Assembly (NCBI RefSeq): GCF_918697865.1
Contig: NZ_CAKKMV010000003.1
Coordinates: forward strand, 401,653 to 465,652
Length of the DNA stretch: 64,000 nt
Direction of reading: 5' to 3'
Origin: Massilia sp. Bi118
Lineage (GTDB): Bacteria; Pseudomonadota; Gammaproteobacteria; Burkholderiales; Burkholderiaceae_D
The notes under the pieces were generated by a model. The model searched no databases and was not told where the DNA came from. It saw only the letters and a program-made list of their open reading frames with translations. Of this stretch, positions 50,108 through 59,481 are shown piece by piece (position 1 is the stretch's first letter; each line of letters opens with the position of its first letter). The position numbers and the translations under genes are program-made.

Positions 50108-51423
50108 CGGCAGCCGCCAAGGCAGGCGACATCGGCCGGACCGTCGAAGCGGTCTGGCGGATGGAGTCCGCGCGCATCACCGGCGCCTTGACGCGCATGC
50201 TGCGCGACGTCGGCGTCGCCGAGGAGCTGGCGCAGGACGCCATGCTGCAGGCGCTGGAAAGCTGGCCCCGCCTTTTTCCCGACACCGGCGTGCCGGACCG
50301 CCCGGGCGCCTGGCTGATGCAGGTGGCGAAGCACAGGGCGCTGGATCACCTGCGCCACGCCAGCATGCATGCGAACAAGGAAGGCGAGCTATCCTGGGAG
50401 ATGGACGAGCAGCTCCGGGACCAATCCGGCCAGCGCCGGCCCGACGAACTGGCCGAGCTGGCGCAACTGGCCGAGGGAGGCATCGACGACGACGTGCTGC
50501 GCCTGATGTTCGTGGCCTGCCACCCGGTGCTCTCGAACGAGGCGCGCGCGGCGCTCACCCTGAAACTGGTGGGCGGCCTGGCCACGCCCGAGATCGCGCG
50601 CGCCTTCCTGGTGCCGGAAGCCACGGTGGCCCAGCGCATCGTGCGCGCCAAGCGCACCCTGGCCGAGGCCAAGGTGCCCTTCGAGGTGCCGCGCGGCGAG
50701 GAACGCAAGCCGCGCCTGGCCTCGGTGCTGCAGGTGATCTACCTGATCTACAACGAAGGCTATTCCGCCAGCGCCGGCGCCGACTGGCTGCGCCCCGGCC
50801 TGTGCCGCGAGGCCTTGCGCCTGGGCCGCGTGCTGGCCGAGCTGGCGCCGGAAGAAGGCGAGGTGCACGGCCTGGTGGCGCTGATGGAAATCCAGTCCTC
50901 GCGCGAGCGCGCCCGCACCGGGCCGAATGGCGAACCGGTGCTGCTGCTGGACCAGGACCGCAGCCGCTGGGACCAGCTGCTGATCCGGCGCGGACTGGCC
51001 GCCCTCGACCGCGCCGCCGGCTGCGGCAGCCTCGGCCCCTACGCGCTGCAGGCCGCGATCGCCGCCTGCCATGCCCGCGCCCTCCACCCCGGCGCAACCG
51101 ACTGGGCGCGCATCGCCGCGCTCTACGATGCCCTGTCCCAGCTGAAGCCCTCGCCCATCGTCGAACTGAACCGCGCGGTGGCGCTGGGCATGGCCTACGG
51201 CCCCGCCGAAGGCCTGGCGCTGGTGGACCAGCTGCTCGACCTGCCGGTGCTGCGCAATTATCACCTGCTGCCCAGCGTGCGCGGCGACCTGCTGGCCAGG
51301 CTGGGCCGCCACGCCGAGGCGCGGGCCGAGTTCGAGCGCGCCGCCGGCCTCACGCAGAACGAACGCGAACGCACCCTGCTGCTGGCGCGCGCGCATGAGC
51401 AGAAGGCCCTGACGCATGGCTGA
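50104..51423 (+). CDS. ECF42-type sigma factor with long C-terminal extension
   Basis: A 439-residue sigma factor. Regions 2 (VAEELAQDAMLQALESW, RPGAWLMQVAKHRALDHLRH) and 4 (LKLVGGLATPEIARAFLVPE, AQRIVRAKRTL) lie in the first 200 residues. The remaining half is a helical, TPR-like extension (IAALYDALSQLKPSPIVELN), the mark of group ECF42. No anti-sigma gene is adjacent; the extension is thought to control activity in this group. The adjoining DGPF genes are the expected partners. Overlaps the YdeI-like gene by 8 bp. Confidence 0.92.
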   Translation: MTAAAKAGDIGRTVEAVWRMESARITGALTRMLRDVGVAEELAQDAMLQALESWPRLFPDTGVPDRPGAWLMQVAKHRALDHLRHASMHANKEGELSWEMDEQLRDQSGQRRPDELAELAQLAEGGIDDDVLRLMFVACHPVLSNEARAALTLKLVGGLATPEIARAFLVPEATVAQRIVRAKRTLAEAKVPFEVPRGEERKPRLASVLQVIYLIYNEGYSASAGADWLRPGLCREALRLGRVLAELAPEEGEVHGLVALMEIQSSRERARTGPNGEPVLLLDQDRSRWDQLLIRRGLAALDRAAGCGSLGPYALQAAIAACHARALHPGATDWARIAALYDALSQLKPSPIVELNRAVALGMAYGPAEGLALVDQLLDLPVLRNYHLLPSVRGDLLARLGRHAEARAEFERAAGLTQNERERTLLLARAHEQKALTHG

Positions 51424-51979
51424 GCCGACCTACTTCGAGGATGCCGCCGCCTTCCGCGCCTGGCTGGCCGCGCATGCGCATAGTGATACCGAACTGCTGG
51501 TGGGCTTTCATAAAGTCGGCAGCGGCCGCCCGTCCATGAGCTGGTCCGAGTCGGTCGACCAGGCCCTGTGCTACGGCTGGATCGACGGTGTGCGCAAGCG
51601 CGTCGACGACGAGCGCTACACGATCCGCTTCACGCCGCGCAAGACCGGCTCGATCTGGAGCGCGCTGAACATCGAAAAGATCGCGGCGCTGCGCGAACAG
51701 GGCCTGATGACGCCGGCCGGCGAAGCCGCTTACGCGCGCCGTACCGAAGCGCGCTCGCGCGTGTATGCGCACGAACGCGAAGTCCCGGCCGAGCTGGCGC
51801 CCGAAGACCTGGCGCGCTTCCAGGCCCAGCCCGCCGCCTGGGCCTGGTTCGAATCCTGCCCGCCCGGCTACCGGCGCGTCACGCTGCACCTGATCGCCAG
51901 CGCCAAAAAGCCGGAGACGCGCGCGGCACGCCTGGCGAAGCTGATCGAAGCCTGCGCTCAAGGGCGCCGGCTGGCATAA
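51416..51979 (+). CDS. YdeI/OmpD-associated family protein
   Basis: A 187-residue protein with the YdeI signature: QALCYGWIDGVRKRVDDERY and FTPRKTGSIWSALNIEK. The family is linked to stress and bacteriocin protection, but no catalytic role is known. It overlaps the sigma gene by 8 bp, so it is the last gene of this cassette. A response regulator gene begins 7 bp after its stop. Confidence 0.85.
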   Translation: MAEPTYFEDAAAFRAWLAAHAHSDTELLVGFHKVGSGRPSMSWSESVDQALCYGWIDGVRKRVDDERYTIRFTPRKTGSIWSALNIEKIAALREQGLMTPAGEAAYARRTEARSRVYAHEREVPAELAPEDLARFQAQPAAWAWFESCPPGYRRVTLHLIASAKKPETRAARLAKLIEACAQGRRLA

Positions 51980-51986
51980 TTCCTCC

Positions 51987-52673
51987 ATGCGCATCCTTAT
52001 CATTGAAGACGACCCCGCCATCGCGGCCAATCTCTACGATTACCTCGAAGCCGCCGGCTATGTGCCGGAACACACGGCCGACGGCGTCACCGGCCTGCAC
52101 CGCGCGGTCAGCGCGCAGTGGAGCGCGATCCTGCTCGACGTCTCGCTGCCCGGCATGGACGGCTTCACGGTGTGCCGCAAGCTGCGCGAGGAAGCCCGCA
52201 AGGACACCCCGGTCCTGATGCTGACCGCGAAAGACACGCTGGACGACAAGCTGGCCGGCTTCGGCCACGGCGCCGACGATTACCTGGTCAAGCCGTTCTC
52301 GCTCAAGGAAGTCGGAGCGCGCCTCGCGGCCCTGATCAAGCGCCACCAGGGCCAGGTAGTGCCGGGCGCCCTGCGCGTCGGCGACATCAGCATGGACCCG
52401 CGCACCCTGGACGTCGACCGTGCCGGCAAGGTAATACGCCTGCCGCGCAAATGCCTGCACCTGCTGCAGTTGCTGATGTCTTCGCCCGGCCAGGTGCTGC
52501 GCCGCGCCGAACTCGAAACCGCGGTCTGGGGCGAGCCGCTGCCGGACAGCGACACCCTGCGCTCGCACATGCACACCCTGCGCCGCGCCCTCACAGCGGA
52601 CGGCGGCGCCAACCCGATCGAGACCGTGCACGGGATCGGCTACCGAATAAATGCACTGAGCAATGCGCCCTAG
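51987..52673 (+). CDS. OmpR-family response regulator
   Basis: A 228-residue regulator. The receiver has D8/D9 and phosphosite D51 (ILLDVSLPGMDG), then a winged-helix output domain (LPRKCLHLLQLLMSSPGQVL, SHMHTLRRALTADGG). It overlaps the histidine kinase gene by 11 bp. Its binding sites may be the four 11-bp repeats 1.3 kb downstream, in front of the UDP-pentose synthase gene. Confidence 0.93.
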   Translation: MRILIIEDDPAIAANLYDYLEAAGYVPEHTADGVTGLHRAVSAQWSAILLDVSLPGMDGFTVCRKLREEARKDTPVLMLTAKDTLDDKLAGFGHGADDYLVKPFSLKEVGARLAALIKRHQGQVVPGALRVGDISMDPRTLDVDRAGKVIRLPRKCLHLLQLLMSSPGQVLRRAELETAVWGEPLPDSDTLRSHMHTLRRALTADGGANPIETVHGIGYRINALSNAP

Positions 52674-53931
52674 CCTGCGCCTGAAGGCGGCGCTGGCCCT
52701 GTTCGTGGCCGCCATCGTGCTGCTGGCCGCGCAGGCGGCCGGGGTGCGCTCGCTGGCCGAAGCCCAGGAAGAACGCCTGATCCGCGCCATCATCGAGGAC
52801 GACATGCGCAACCTGCTGCAGGCCTGGCGCGAGGAGCCGGACACCCTGCCGCCGATGGACCCGGTGATGGGCGCCCGCGTCTCGCAGGAAGGCGGTCAAT
52901 GGTTCGCGCTGCCGCCCTCGCTGGCCAGGCTGCCCGTCGGCGTGCATGAAGTCGATATCGATGGCCGCGAGATGCATGTGGCTGTCGCGCGCTTCGGCGC
53001 CGAACGGATCTACCGCAGCTACGATTACAGCGCCTTCGAGAAGAAATTCCGGGACGGCATGGACACCATCCTGATCGTCACCGCCATCTTCGTGCTGCCC
53101 TCGATCTGGCTGGCGTATTGGCTCTCAGGCCTGCTGGTGCGCCAGGTGCGTGGCCTCGCGCGCCAGGTCCGGGCCCTGCGTTCGGGCGCCGCCTCCGCCA
53201 TCGATCCGCGCCGCTACGACGAGCGCGAAGTGGCCGAGCTGGCCAACGCCGTCAACGACTACCACGTCCGCATGGCCGCCATGGTCGAGCGCGAAAAGGA
53301 ATTCACCGCCAATGTCAGCCACGAACTGCGCACCCCGCTGACCCGCATCCGCACCAGCTGCGAGCTGCTGGAACCGGCCGCCGCCGCGCTCGACCCCAAG
53401 TCGCGCCAGCGCCTGCTGCAGATCGAGCAGTCGGCCGAGGAGATGCACACCCTGATCGAATGCCTGCTGGCGCTGGCGCGCGAGGAATCGGCGGCGGAAG
53501 CCATGCCTGCGGATCTGGGCGGGACGGTCGCCGCCATCGTCGAACGCTACGCCGACCGCCTGGAACGGCAATCGGTGCGGGCCAGGGTCGACATTCCCGC
53601 CGGCGTGCGCGTGCTGGCGAATGCCTCGGCACTCGGCATCGTCCTGTCCAACCTGGTCGACAACGCGCTGCGCCACACCCAGGGCGGCGAGATCCGCTTC
53701 GGCTGGCAGGACGGCATCCTCGCCATCGAAGACACCGGCTCGGGCATCGCGCCGGACGTCCTGCCGCGCGTGTTCGAACGCTTTTACCGGGCGCCGGGCG
53801 GCCGCGAGGACGGCTTCGGCATCGGCCTGGCGATCGTCAAGCGGATCTGCGACCACTATGGATGGCATATCGCCGTCGAAAGCGGCGCCGGCGCGGGAAC
53901 CCGCATCCTGCTCGGTCTGGCGCCGCACTGA
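52663..53931 (+). CDS. Sensor histidine kinase
   Basis: A 422-residue inner-membrane kinase with TM1 near 8-27 and TM2 near 125-150 around a periplasmic sensor of about 95 residues, then HAMP, HisKA with His220 (VSHELRTPLTRI) and HATPase_c (NLVDNALRHTQGG, GSGIAPDVL). The layout resembles PmrB/QseC-type kinases. The ligand is unknown. Confidence 0.93.
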   Translation: MRPSLRLKAALALFVAAIVLLAAQAAGVRSLAEAQEERLIRAIIEDDMRNLLQAWREEPDTLPPMDPVMGARVSQEGGQWFALPPSLARLPVGVHEVDIDGREMHVAVARFGAERIYRSYDYSAFEKKFRDGMDTILIVTAIFVLPSIWLAYWLSGLLVRQVRGLARQVRALRSGAASAIDPRRYDEREVAELANAVNDYHVRMAAMVEREKEFTANVSHELRTPLTRIRTSCELLEPAAAALDPKSRQRLLQIEQSAEEMHTLIECLLALAREESAAEAMPADLGGTVAAIVERYADRLERQSVRARVDIPAGVRVLANASALGIVLSNLVDNALRHTQGGEIRFGWQDGILAIEDTGSGIAPDVLPRVFERFYRAPGGREDGFGIGLAIVKRICDHYGWHIAVESGAGAGTRILLGLAPH

Positions 53932-53938
53932 GCCGGCA

Positions 53939-53978
53939 CTTCACGAAAACTTCACGTTTTCTTGACGCTGGCTTCACG
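53939..53978 (+). promoter_or_regulatory. Four CTTCACG direct repeats at exact 11-bp period
   Basis: CTTCACG at 53939, CTTCACG at 53950, CTTGACG at 53961 and CTTCACG at 53972: each starts 11 bp after the last. OmpR/PmrA-type regulators bind such repeats on one DNA face. A TACCAT that could serve as -10 follows at 53989. This is the candidate operator for the UDP-pentose synthase gene. Confidence 0.75.
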
Positions 53979-54067
53979 GCCGATTGTCTACCATGACGGC
54001 CCCGGCGCGCCCGCCCTGAATGGCGCCCCGGATGACCGCACCACCGCGACAATCTGAAAGCTAGCAC

Positions 54068-55108
54068 ATGAAAAAAGTCCTCATCCTCGGCGTCAACGGC
54101 TTCATCGGCCACCACCTGTCCAAGCGCATCCTCGAAAGCACCGATTGGGAGGTGTATGGCATGGACATGAGCACGGACCGCATCGCCGACCTGCTGGCTC
54201 ATCCGCGCATGCACTTCTTCGAAGGCGATATCACGATCAACAAGGAATGGGTCGAGTACCACGTCAAGAAGTGCGACGTGATCCTGCCGCTGGTGGCGAT
54301 TGCGACACCGTCGACTTATGTGCAGCAGCCGCTGAAGGTGTTCGAACTGGACTTCGAGGCGAATCTGCCTATCGTCCGCTCGGCCGCCAAGTACAAGAAG
54401 CACCTGGTGTTCCCGTCGACCTCGGAAGTCTACGGCATGAGCCACGACGACGAATTCGACCCGGAAAACTCGGAACTGGTCTACGGCCCGATCAACAAGC
54501 CGCGCTGGATCTATGCCTGCTCCAAGCAGCTGATGGACCGTGTGATCTGGGGCTACGGCATGGAAGGCCTGAACTTCACCCTGTTCCGCCCCTTCAACTG
54601 GGTCGGCGCCGGGCTGGACTCGATCCACACGCCCAAGGAAGGCAGCTCGCGCGTGCTGACCCAGTTCTTCGGCCACATCGTACGCGGCGAGACCATCTCC
54701 CTGGTCGACGGCGGCCATCAGAAGCGCGCCTTCACCTACATCGATGACGGCATCGAGGCCCTCATGAAGATCATCGAGAACAGGGACGGCAAGGCCAGCG
54801 GCCAGATCTACAACATCGGCAACCCGGTCAACAACTATTCGATCCGCGAACTGGCCGGCATGATGCTGAAGCTCGCCGCCGACTATCCGGAATACGCCGA
54901 CGGCGCCGCCAGGGTGCAGATCGTCGAGACCAGCTCGGGCGCCTACTACGGCGCCGGCTACCAGGATGTGCAGAACCGCGTGCCGAAGATCGAGAACACG
55001 AAAAACGATCTGGGCTGGGCGCCGACCACCAGCATGGCCGACGCGCTGCGCCACATCTTCGACGCCTATCGCGGCCAGGTGGCGCTCGCACGCGGACTGG
55101 TCGAATGA
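54068..55108 (+). CDS. ArnA-dehydrogenase-like UDP-4-keto-pentose/UDP-xylose synthase
   Basis: A 346-residue short-chain dehydrogenase that oxidises and decarboxylates UDP-glucuronic acid. NAD motif GVNGFIGHH, TSEVYG (Ser/Glu of ArnA decarboxylase domain) and Y-A-C-S-K (YxxxK) are visible. It lacks the N-terminal formyltransferase of E. coli ArnA, as in Ralstonia. Products feed L-Ara4N lipid A modification or UDP-xylose sugars. The upstream two-component system and repeats suggest PmrA-like control. Confidence 0.88.
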   Translation: MKKVLILGVNGFIGHHLSKRILESTDWEVYGMDMSTDRIADLLAHPRMHFFEGDITINKEWVEYHVKKCDVILPLVAIATPSTYVQQPLKVFELDFEANLPIVRSAAKYKKHLVFPSTSEVYGMSHDDEFDPENSELVYGPINKPRWIYACSKQLMDRVIWGYGMEGLNFTLFRPFNWVGAGLDSIHTPKEGSSRVLTQFFGHIVRGETISLVDGGHQKRAFTYIDDGIEALMKIIENRDGKASGQIYNIGNPVNNYSIRELAGMMLKLAADYPEYADGAARVQIVETSSGAYYGAGYQDVQNRVPKIENTKNDLGWAPTTSMADALRHIFDAYRGQVALARGLVE

Positions 55109-55308
55109 ACCATCCCAGGCATGCCAGCACGGACGGGATGTCCTACATCCGCCGCGACCCGGTCACGGCCCGCGTCATCTACAAGGCGCAAGTCATCCTG
55201 CGCCTGCTGGGTGCCGGCGCGGCGCGCGCTTTCATGAGGGGCATGCGGCTGGAGCCGGAACTCATCGAGCGCGTAGTGCGTGCGCCGCAGGGCAAACTGC
55301 GGCGTTAG
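55105..55308 (+). CDS. Small basic hypothetical protein
   Basis: 67 residues, overlapping the previous stop by 4 bp (ATGA), a sign of coupled translation. The sequence YIRRDPVTARVIYKAQVILRL is helical and basic, with no membrane anchor or motif I recognise. It may be a partner of the synthase or a chance frame. Confidence 0.5.
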   Translation: MNHPRHASTDGMSYIRRDPVTARVIYKAQVILRLLGAGAARAFMRGMRLEPELIERVVRAPQGKLRR

Positions 55309-55395
55309 CACAACAGTTCAATAGTCGGATTGTTAAGTTCAATAAATAGTTGTCTTAAAGGAAGCTAGAATCGGCAAACCCTTTCCAGGCTTGCC

Positions 55396-57951
55396 ATGAC
55401 TACCTTCCTGCGCCGACTCTTCCCGCTGTCCGTTTTCCTCCTTTTCCTTGCCGCCTGCGGGGGCGGCGGAAGCGGTGGCGCGGCCGTTGGCGGCAGCACG
55501 CCGCCGGTGGGAACGCCCCCTGTGGCGCCGCCCCCGCTGCCGACCGCGACGTCGATCACCCTGCAAAGCGAGCAAGGCGACACGATCGGCCAGGGCAAGT
55601 CCTACCAATACTCGGCAAGCAATGCCGTCATCACGGTCACCGCCGTCAAGAACCGCCTGGTGGTCGAGGTCAAGGGCGACGAGCAATGGACCGGCGTGTT
55701 CCAGACCGGCGGCAACGCGACCGAACTGAAGATCGGCGAATACACCGCCGTCCCTCTCTACCGCGACAACATGGACGCCAGCGCGAGCGGCCTGACCTGG
55801 TGGGGCAACGGCCGCACCTGCACTTCGTCGACGGGATCGATCATCATCGACAACGTCGCCTACGCTAACGGCTTTCTGCAAGCCATTACGCTGCGTTTCC
55901 AGCGCAACTGCAACGGCGCCACGGCCGCGCTGCGCGGCACGGTCAACTATACGGTCAACGACAAGACGACCGCACCCCTGCCCTCCAGCCCGACCGGCGA
56001 TCTGTGGCGCCCGCCGGCATCGGTGGCCGCCAGCGCCGGCAATTACGCCTATTTCGAGAGCGCGCCCGGCGACTATGTCGGCCTGGGCAAGACCTGGCTG
56101 TTCGACCGCCGCTCGGCGCTCGTCACGGTGGACGGCGCCGGCGCGCACCTGAATATCCGGGTCGCGGGCGACGACATCTGGCGTGCGGAAATCGAAGGCG
56201 TGGACGCCATGAACCGCCTGGCGCCGGGCTATTACGCGGACGTCAAGGGCGCGCGCTTCCACAATCCGGTCAAGGGCGGCATGAGCTGGACCGGCGCCGG
56301 CCGCGGCTGCTCCACGTCCACGGGCTGGTACGTCGTCGATGCGATCGAATACGAAACCAGCGGCCTCGTGAAACGTCTGGACATGCGCTTCGAGCAGCAT
56401 TGCGAAGGCCGCGCCGCGCCCCTGCACGGCGCGATTCACTACGACAGGACGCCAGCCGATTCCGGCAGCGTGAGCGTGTCCGCGCCCGGCTCCTGGCGCG
56501 CGCCTGCCGCCGCGCTGCCCGCTGCCGGCAATTTCCTTTACATCGAGAGCAATGCGAGCGATGTGCTGGCACACGGCCGGACCGAGCTCCAGACCTCCGC
56601 CAATGCCGCCATCGAGGTCGCCAGCCTCGGCAATATCCTCGACATCAGCGGCAAGGGCAACCACCTGTGGGACATCCGCTTCCAGGCGCCGTCCGTCTAT
56701 TCCCGGATCGTAGCGGGCAACTACACAAACGTGACGGCCTGGCCAAATAACACGCCCACCGAAGCGGTGCTCAACGCCAGCGTGGACAACGGCACCTGCC
56801 GCACGCAGCAGGGCTGGGTCACGGTCGACAACGCCAGCTACGCCGACGGCAGGCTGGCTGCGCTCGACCTGCGCTTCGAAATCATCTGCATGAATGGGAT
56901 CTCCCCGCCGCAAGGAGTGCTGCACGGTCAGCTGCATTGGCGCGCCGACCAGCCCGCCGCCTTCCCGGGCCCGGCGGCCGTGCCCGAACTGTTCTGGCGC
57001 CCAGGCACAGCCATGCCGGCGGGCACTTACGTCTACCTGTCCAGCGACCGCTCCGATTTCATCGGCAACGGCGACGCCCTGTTCACCCCGCTCGATTCCG
57101 CGATCACGCTGACCGAAAAGGACGGCAAGCTCGACCTGACGGTCAACGGCGACACCCGCTGGCAGGCCGCGTTCCAGACCATGAGCAATACCGGCGCCAT
57201 CCTGCCCGGCTACTACGCCGGCCTCGGCCAGGGTTCATGGAGGCCCGCGCGCGGCGGCTTCAGCTGGTTCGGCGACGGACGCGGCTGTAATACCTCCAGC
57301 TCGGGCGTCGTGGTCGACAAGGCGGTCTATGCCGGCGGCCAGCTCAGTGAGCTGACGATGCGCTTCGAGCAGCACTGCGAAGACGCGCCGGGCGCCCTGC
57401 GCGGCGAGATCCACTGGCTGGCCAGCGATACGCGCCAGCCGGCGGGGCCGCGCACGGCGGTGCCGGCGACGCTGTGGAAGGCGCCGGCGGGCGCCCTGCC
57501 GGCCAGCGGCAACTACCTGTATGTGGAAGCGGCGGCCGGCGAACCGATCGCCGGCGGCAAGACGTATCTGCTGACGCCGGCCAATGCCGCGCTGCGACTG
57601 CAGTCTGCGGACACCGGCCCGCAGGGCAGCGGCGGCTATCTGAACTTCGATGCCGACTCGGGCAACTGGGCCAGCGGCCAGTTCAGGTTCGACTTCCAGG
57701 CCATGCGCTCGCTCGCCCAGCTGCAGCCGGGCTTCTACGACCACCTGCTGCGCTACGGCACCCACAACACCGCATTCGGCGGCCTGTCGGTCAGCAGTTA
57801 TGCGCTCGGCTGCAACAGCTCGCTGGGCTGGATGGTGCTCGACAAGGTCAGCTATACCAACGGCCGCCTGGGCGCGGTGCACGGACGCTTCGAGCAATAT
57901 TGCGAAGGCAGCGCCGTGCCCCTGCACGGGGAATTCAACTGGGAAGGCTAG
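55396..57951 (+). CDS. Lipoprotein with five tandem ~163-residue repeats
   Basis: 851 residues. Signal peptide with lipobox LAAC (Cys21), a Gly/Pro-rich linker to about 52, then five copies of one domain. Each has a W-x-P start (from copy 2), YxxL/YF strands, a GxGRGCxxSxGW motif and RFEQHCEG...LHGxIHW. Cys pairs: 142/172, 305/336, 468/498, 631/661, 806/836, so pitch is 163, 163, 163 and 175. The Cys spacing of 30-31 suggests one disulfide per repeat. No known fold recognised. It overlaps the convergent MocR gene by 17 bp. Confidence 0.8.
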   Translation: MTTFLRRLFPLSVFLLFLAACGGGGSGGAAVGGSTPPVGTPPVAPPPLPTATSITLQSEQGDTIGQGKSYQYSASNAVITVTAVKNRLVVEVKGDEQWTGVFQTGGNATELKIGEYTAVPLYRDNMDASASGLTWWGNGRTCTSSTGSIIIDNVAYANGFLQAITLRFQRNCNGATAALRGTVNYTVNDKTTAPLPSSPTGDLWRPPASVAASAGNYAYFESAPGDYVGLGKTWLFDRRSALVTVDGAGAHLNIRVAGDDIWRAEIEGVDAMNRLAPGYYADVKGARFHNPVKGGMSWTGAGRGCSTSTGWYVVDAIEYETSGLVKRLDMRFEQHCEGRAAPLHGAIHYDRTPADSGSVSVSAPGSWRAPAAALPAAGNFLYIESNASDVLAHGRTELQTSANAAIEVASLGNILDISGKGNHLWDIRFQAPSVYSRIVAGNYTNVTAWPNNTPTEAVLNASVDNGTCRTQQGWVTVDNASYADGRLAALDLRFEIICMNGISPPQGVLHGQLHWRADQPAAFPGPAAVPELFWRPGTAMPAGTYVYLSSDRSDFIGNGDALFTPLDSAITLTEKDGKLDLTVNGDTRWQAAFQTMSNTGAILPGYYAGLGQGSWRPARGGFSWFGDGRGCNTSSSGVVVDKAVYAGGQLSELTMRFEQHCEDAPGALRGEIHWLASDTRQPAGPRTAVPATLWKAPAGALPASGNYLYVEAAAGEPIAGGKTYLLTPANAALRLQSADTGPQGSGGYLNFDADSGNWASGQFRFDFQAMRSLAQLQPGFYDHLLRYGTHNTAFGGLSVSSYALGCNSSLGWMVLDKVSYTNGRLGAVHGRFEQYCEGSAVPLHGEFNWEG

Positions 57952-59365
57952 CCAGGAAGTCCCACAGCCGCGCATCCTCGAAAGCCGCCACGTTCAGCCG
58001 CATGCGCGTGGACGGCAACTGGCTGGGGGAGAACAAACTGCCCGGCGCCAGCAGCAGTCCCTGCTCCATCGCCTGCGCCGCCAGCACGCTGGTGTCGCGG
58101 CCGGCGTCGACCCACAGGAACATGCCGGCCGTGGGCAGGCTTTCCAGCCTCAGTCCCAGCGTCTCGACACGGCGGATGGCTTGCGGCCGGGCGCCATCCA
58201 GGCGCGCGCGGATGCGCTCCAGGTGCTTGCGGTACACGCCCTCCGACAGAATTTTATAAACTACCCGTTCCCCCAGCTCGCTGGTGGTGAGCGTGCCCAG
58301 CATCTTGCGGTCGGCGAGGCGCTGCGCCAGCTCGGGCGAGGCGGCGATGAAACCGACCCGCAGGCTGGCCGCCAGCGATTTCGAAAATCCCCCCAGGTAG
58401 ATCACGCGGCGCAGCTGGTCGAGCGGCGCCATGCGCGTGGCCGGCTGCGCCGCCTGTCCCGGATGCAGGTCGCAATAGATATCGTCCTCGACGATGGTGA
58501 TGTCGTGCTCCCCGGCGATGCGCAGCACCTGGAAGGCCTTGGCCGCCGACAGCGAGGTCGAACTGGGGTTGTGCAGCACCGAGTTGACGACGTACAGCCG
58601 CGGCTTGTGCAGCGCGGCCATGTCGGCCAGCTGCGCCAGGTCCGGCCCGTCCGCCAGGCGCGGAATACCGACCACCTTCAAGCCCAGGGCGGCGAAGGAG
58701 CCGAACATCAGGAACCAGGCCGGGTCGTCGACGAACACCGTGTCGCCGGGGCGGCACAGCTCGCGCGCCACCAGGTCCAGGGCCTGGGTCACGCCGACCG
58801 TGGTCACGATCTGTTCCGGCGCCGCCTCGATCTCGAGCTCGGCCAGCTTGCGCTGCAGCTGCTGGCGCAGCGGCAGGTAGCCGTGGGGATTGCCGTAGTT
58901 GAGCAGCATGGCGCCCGGCTGGCGGCCGATCGCGCGCAGTGCGCCGGCGATGCCGGGACCATCCAGCCATTCCGCCGGCAGCACGCCGGCCGCCGAACTG
59001 GCCTGGCCTGGCGCCTGGCGGAACAGGTTGCGGATCAGCCAGACCACGTCCAGCTTCGGCGCTTCGCCTGGATCGGGCGCAAGTTTCGCCTGCAGGCCGG
59101 CGTTCAGGGACGAACGCTCGCGTACGAAAAAGCCGGCGCCGCGCCGCGACTCCAGGTAGCCCTGGGCCACCAGGCGGTCGTAGCTGGCCACTACCGTGAA
59201 GGGCGAGACGCCGTGAAAGCCCGCGAACTGGCGGATCGAGGGCATGCGCGCGCCGGCGCGCAGGTGCTTGTCGTCGATGCGGGCGGCCACCGCGCGCACG
59301 ATCTGGTCGGCCAGCGGCTCGCCGGAATCGCGCGAAATCGTCGCCTGGATAACTGTGTTGGTCAT
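57935..59365 (-). CDS. MocR-family regulator (GntR-aminotransferase fusion)
   Basis: A 476-residue regulator: GntR winged helix (MPSIRQFAGFHGVSPFTVVASYD) followed by an aminotransferase-fold domain with the PLP Lys in GGFSKSLAASLRVGF and VLHNPSSTSL. It is divergent from the EamA transporter gene, with a 116-bp spacer, the common layout for a MocR regulator and its target exporter. Confidence 0.9.
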   Translation of the reverse strand: MTNTVIQATISRDSGEPLADQIVRAVAARIDDKHLRAGARMPSIRQFAGFHGVSPFTVVASYDRLVAQGYLESRRGAGFFVRERSSLNAGLQAKLAPDPGEAPKLDVVWLIRNLFRQAPGQASSAAGVLPAEWLDGPGIAGALRAIGRQPGAMLLNYGNPHGYLPLRQQLQRKLAELEIEAAPEQIVTTVGVTQALDLVARELCRPGDTVFVDDPAWFLMFGSFAALGLKVVGIPRLADGPDLAQLADMAALHKPRLYVVNSVLHNPSSTSLSAAKAFQVLRIAGEHDITIVEDDIYCDLHPGQAAQPATRMAPLDQLRRVIYLGGFSKSLAASLRVGFIAASPELAQRLADRKMLGTLTTSELGERVVYKILSEGVYRKHLERIRARLDGARPQAIRRVETLGLRLESLPTAGMFLWVDAGRDTSVLAAQAMEQGLLLAPGSLFSPSQLPSTRMRLNVAAFEDARLWDFLASLPS

Positions 59366-59481
59366 ATCGCCATGACAGTGCGAGGGTTTATGCGGAAAAG
59401 TGTATAGGTACTGTACTGCTAATGAGGGCTAGGATAGCGCCAACGGAGTAGTGACGCAACGACCAGACCACAGGAGCCCGC

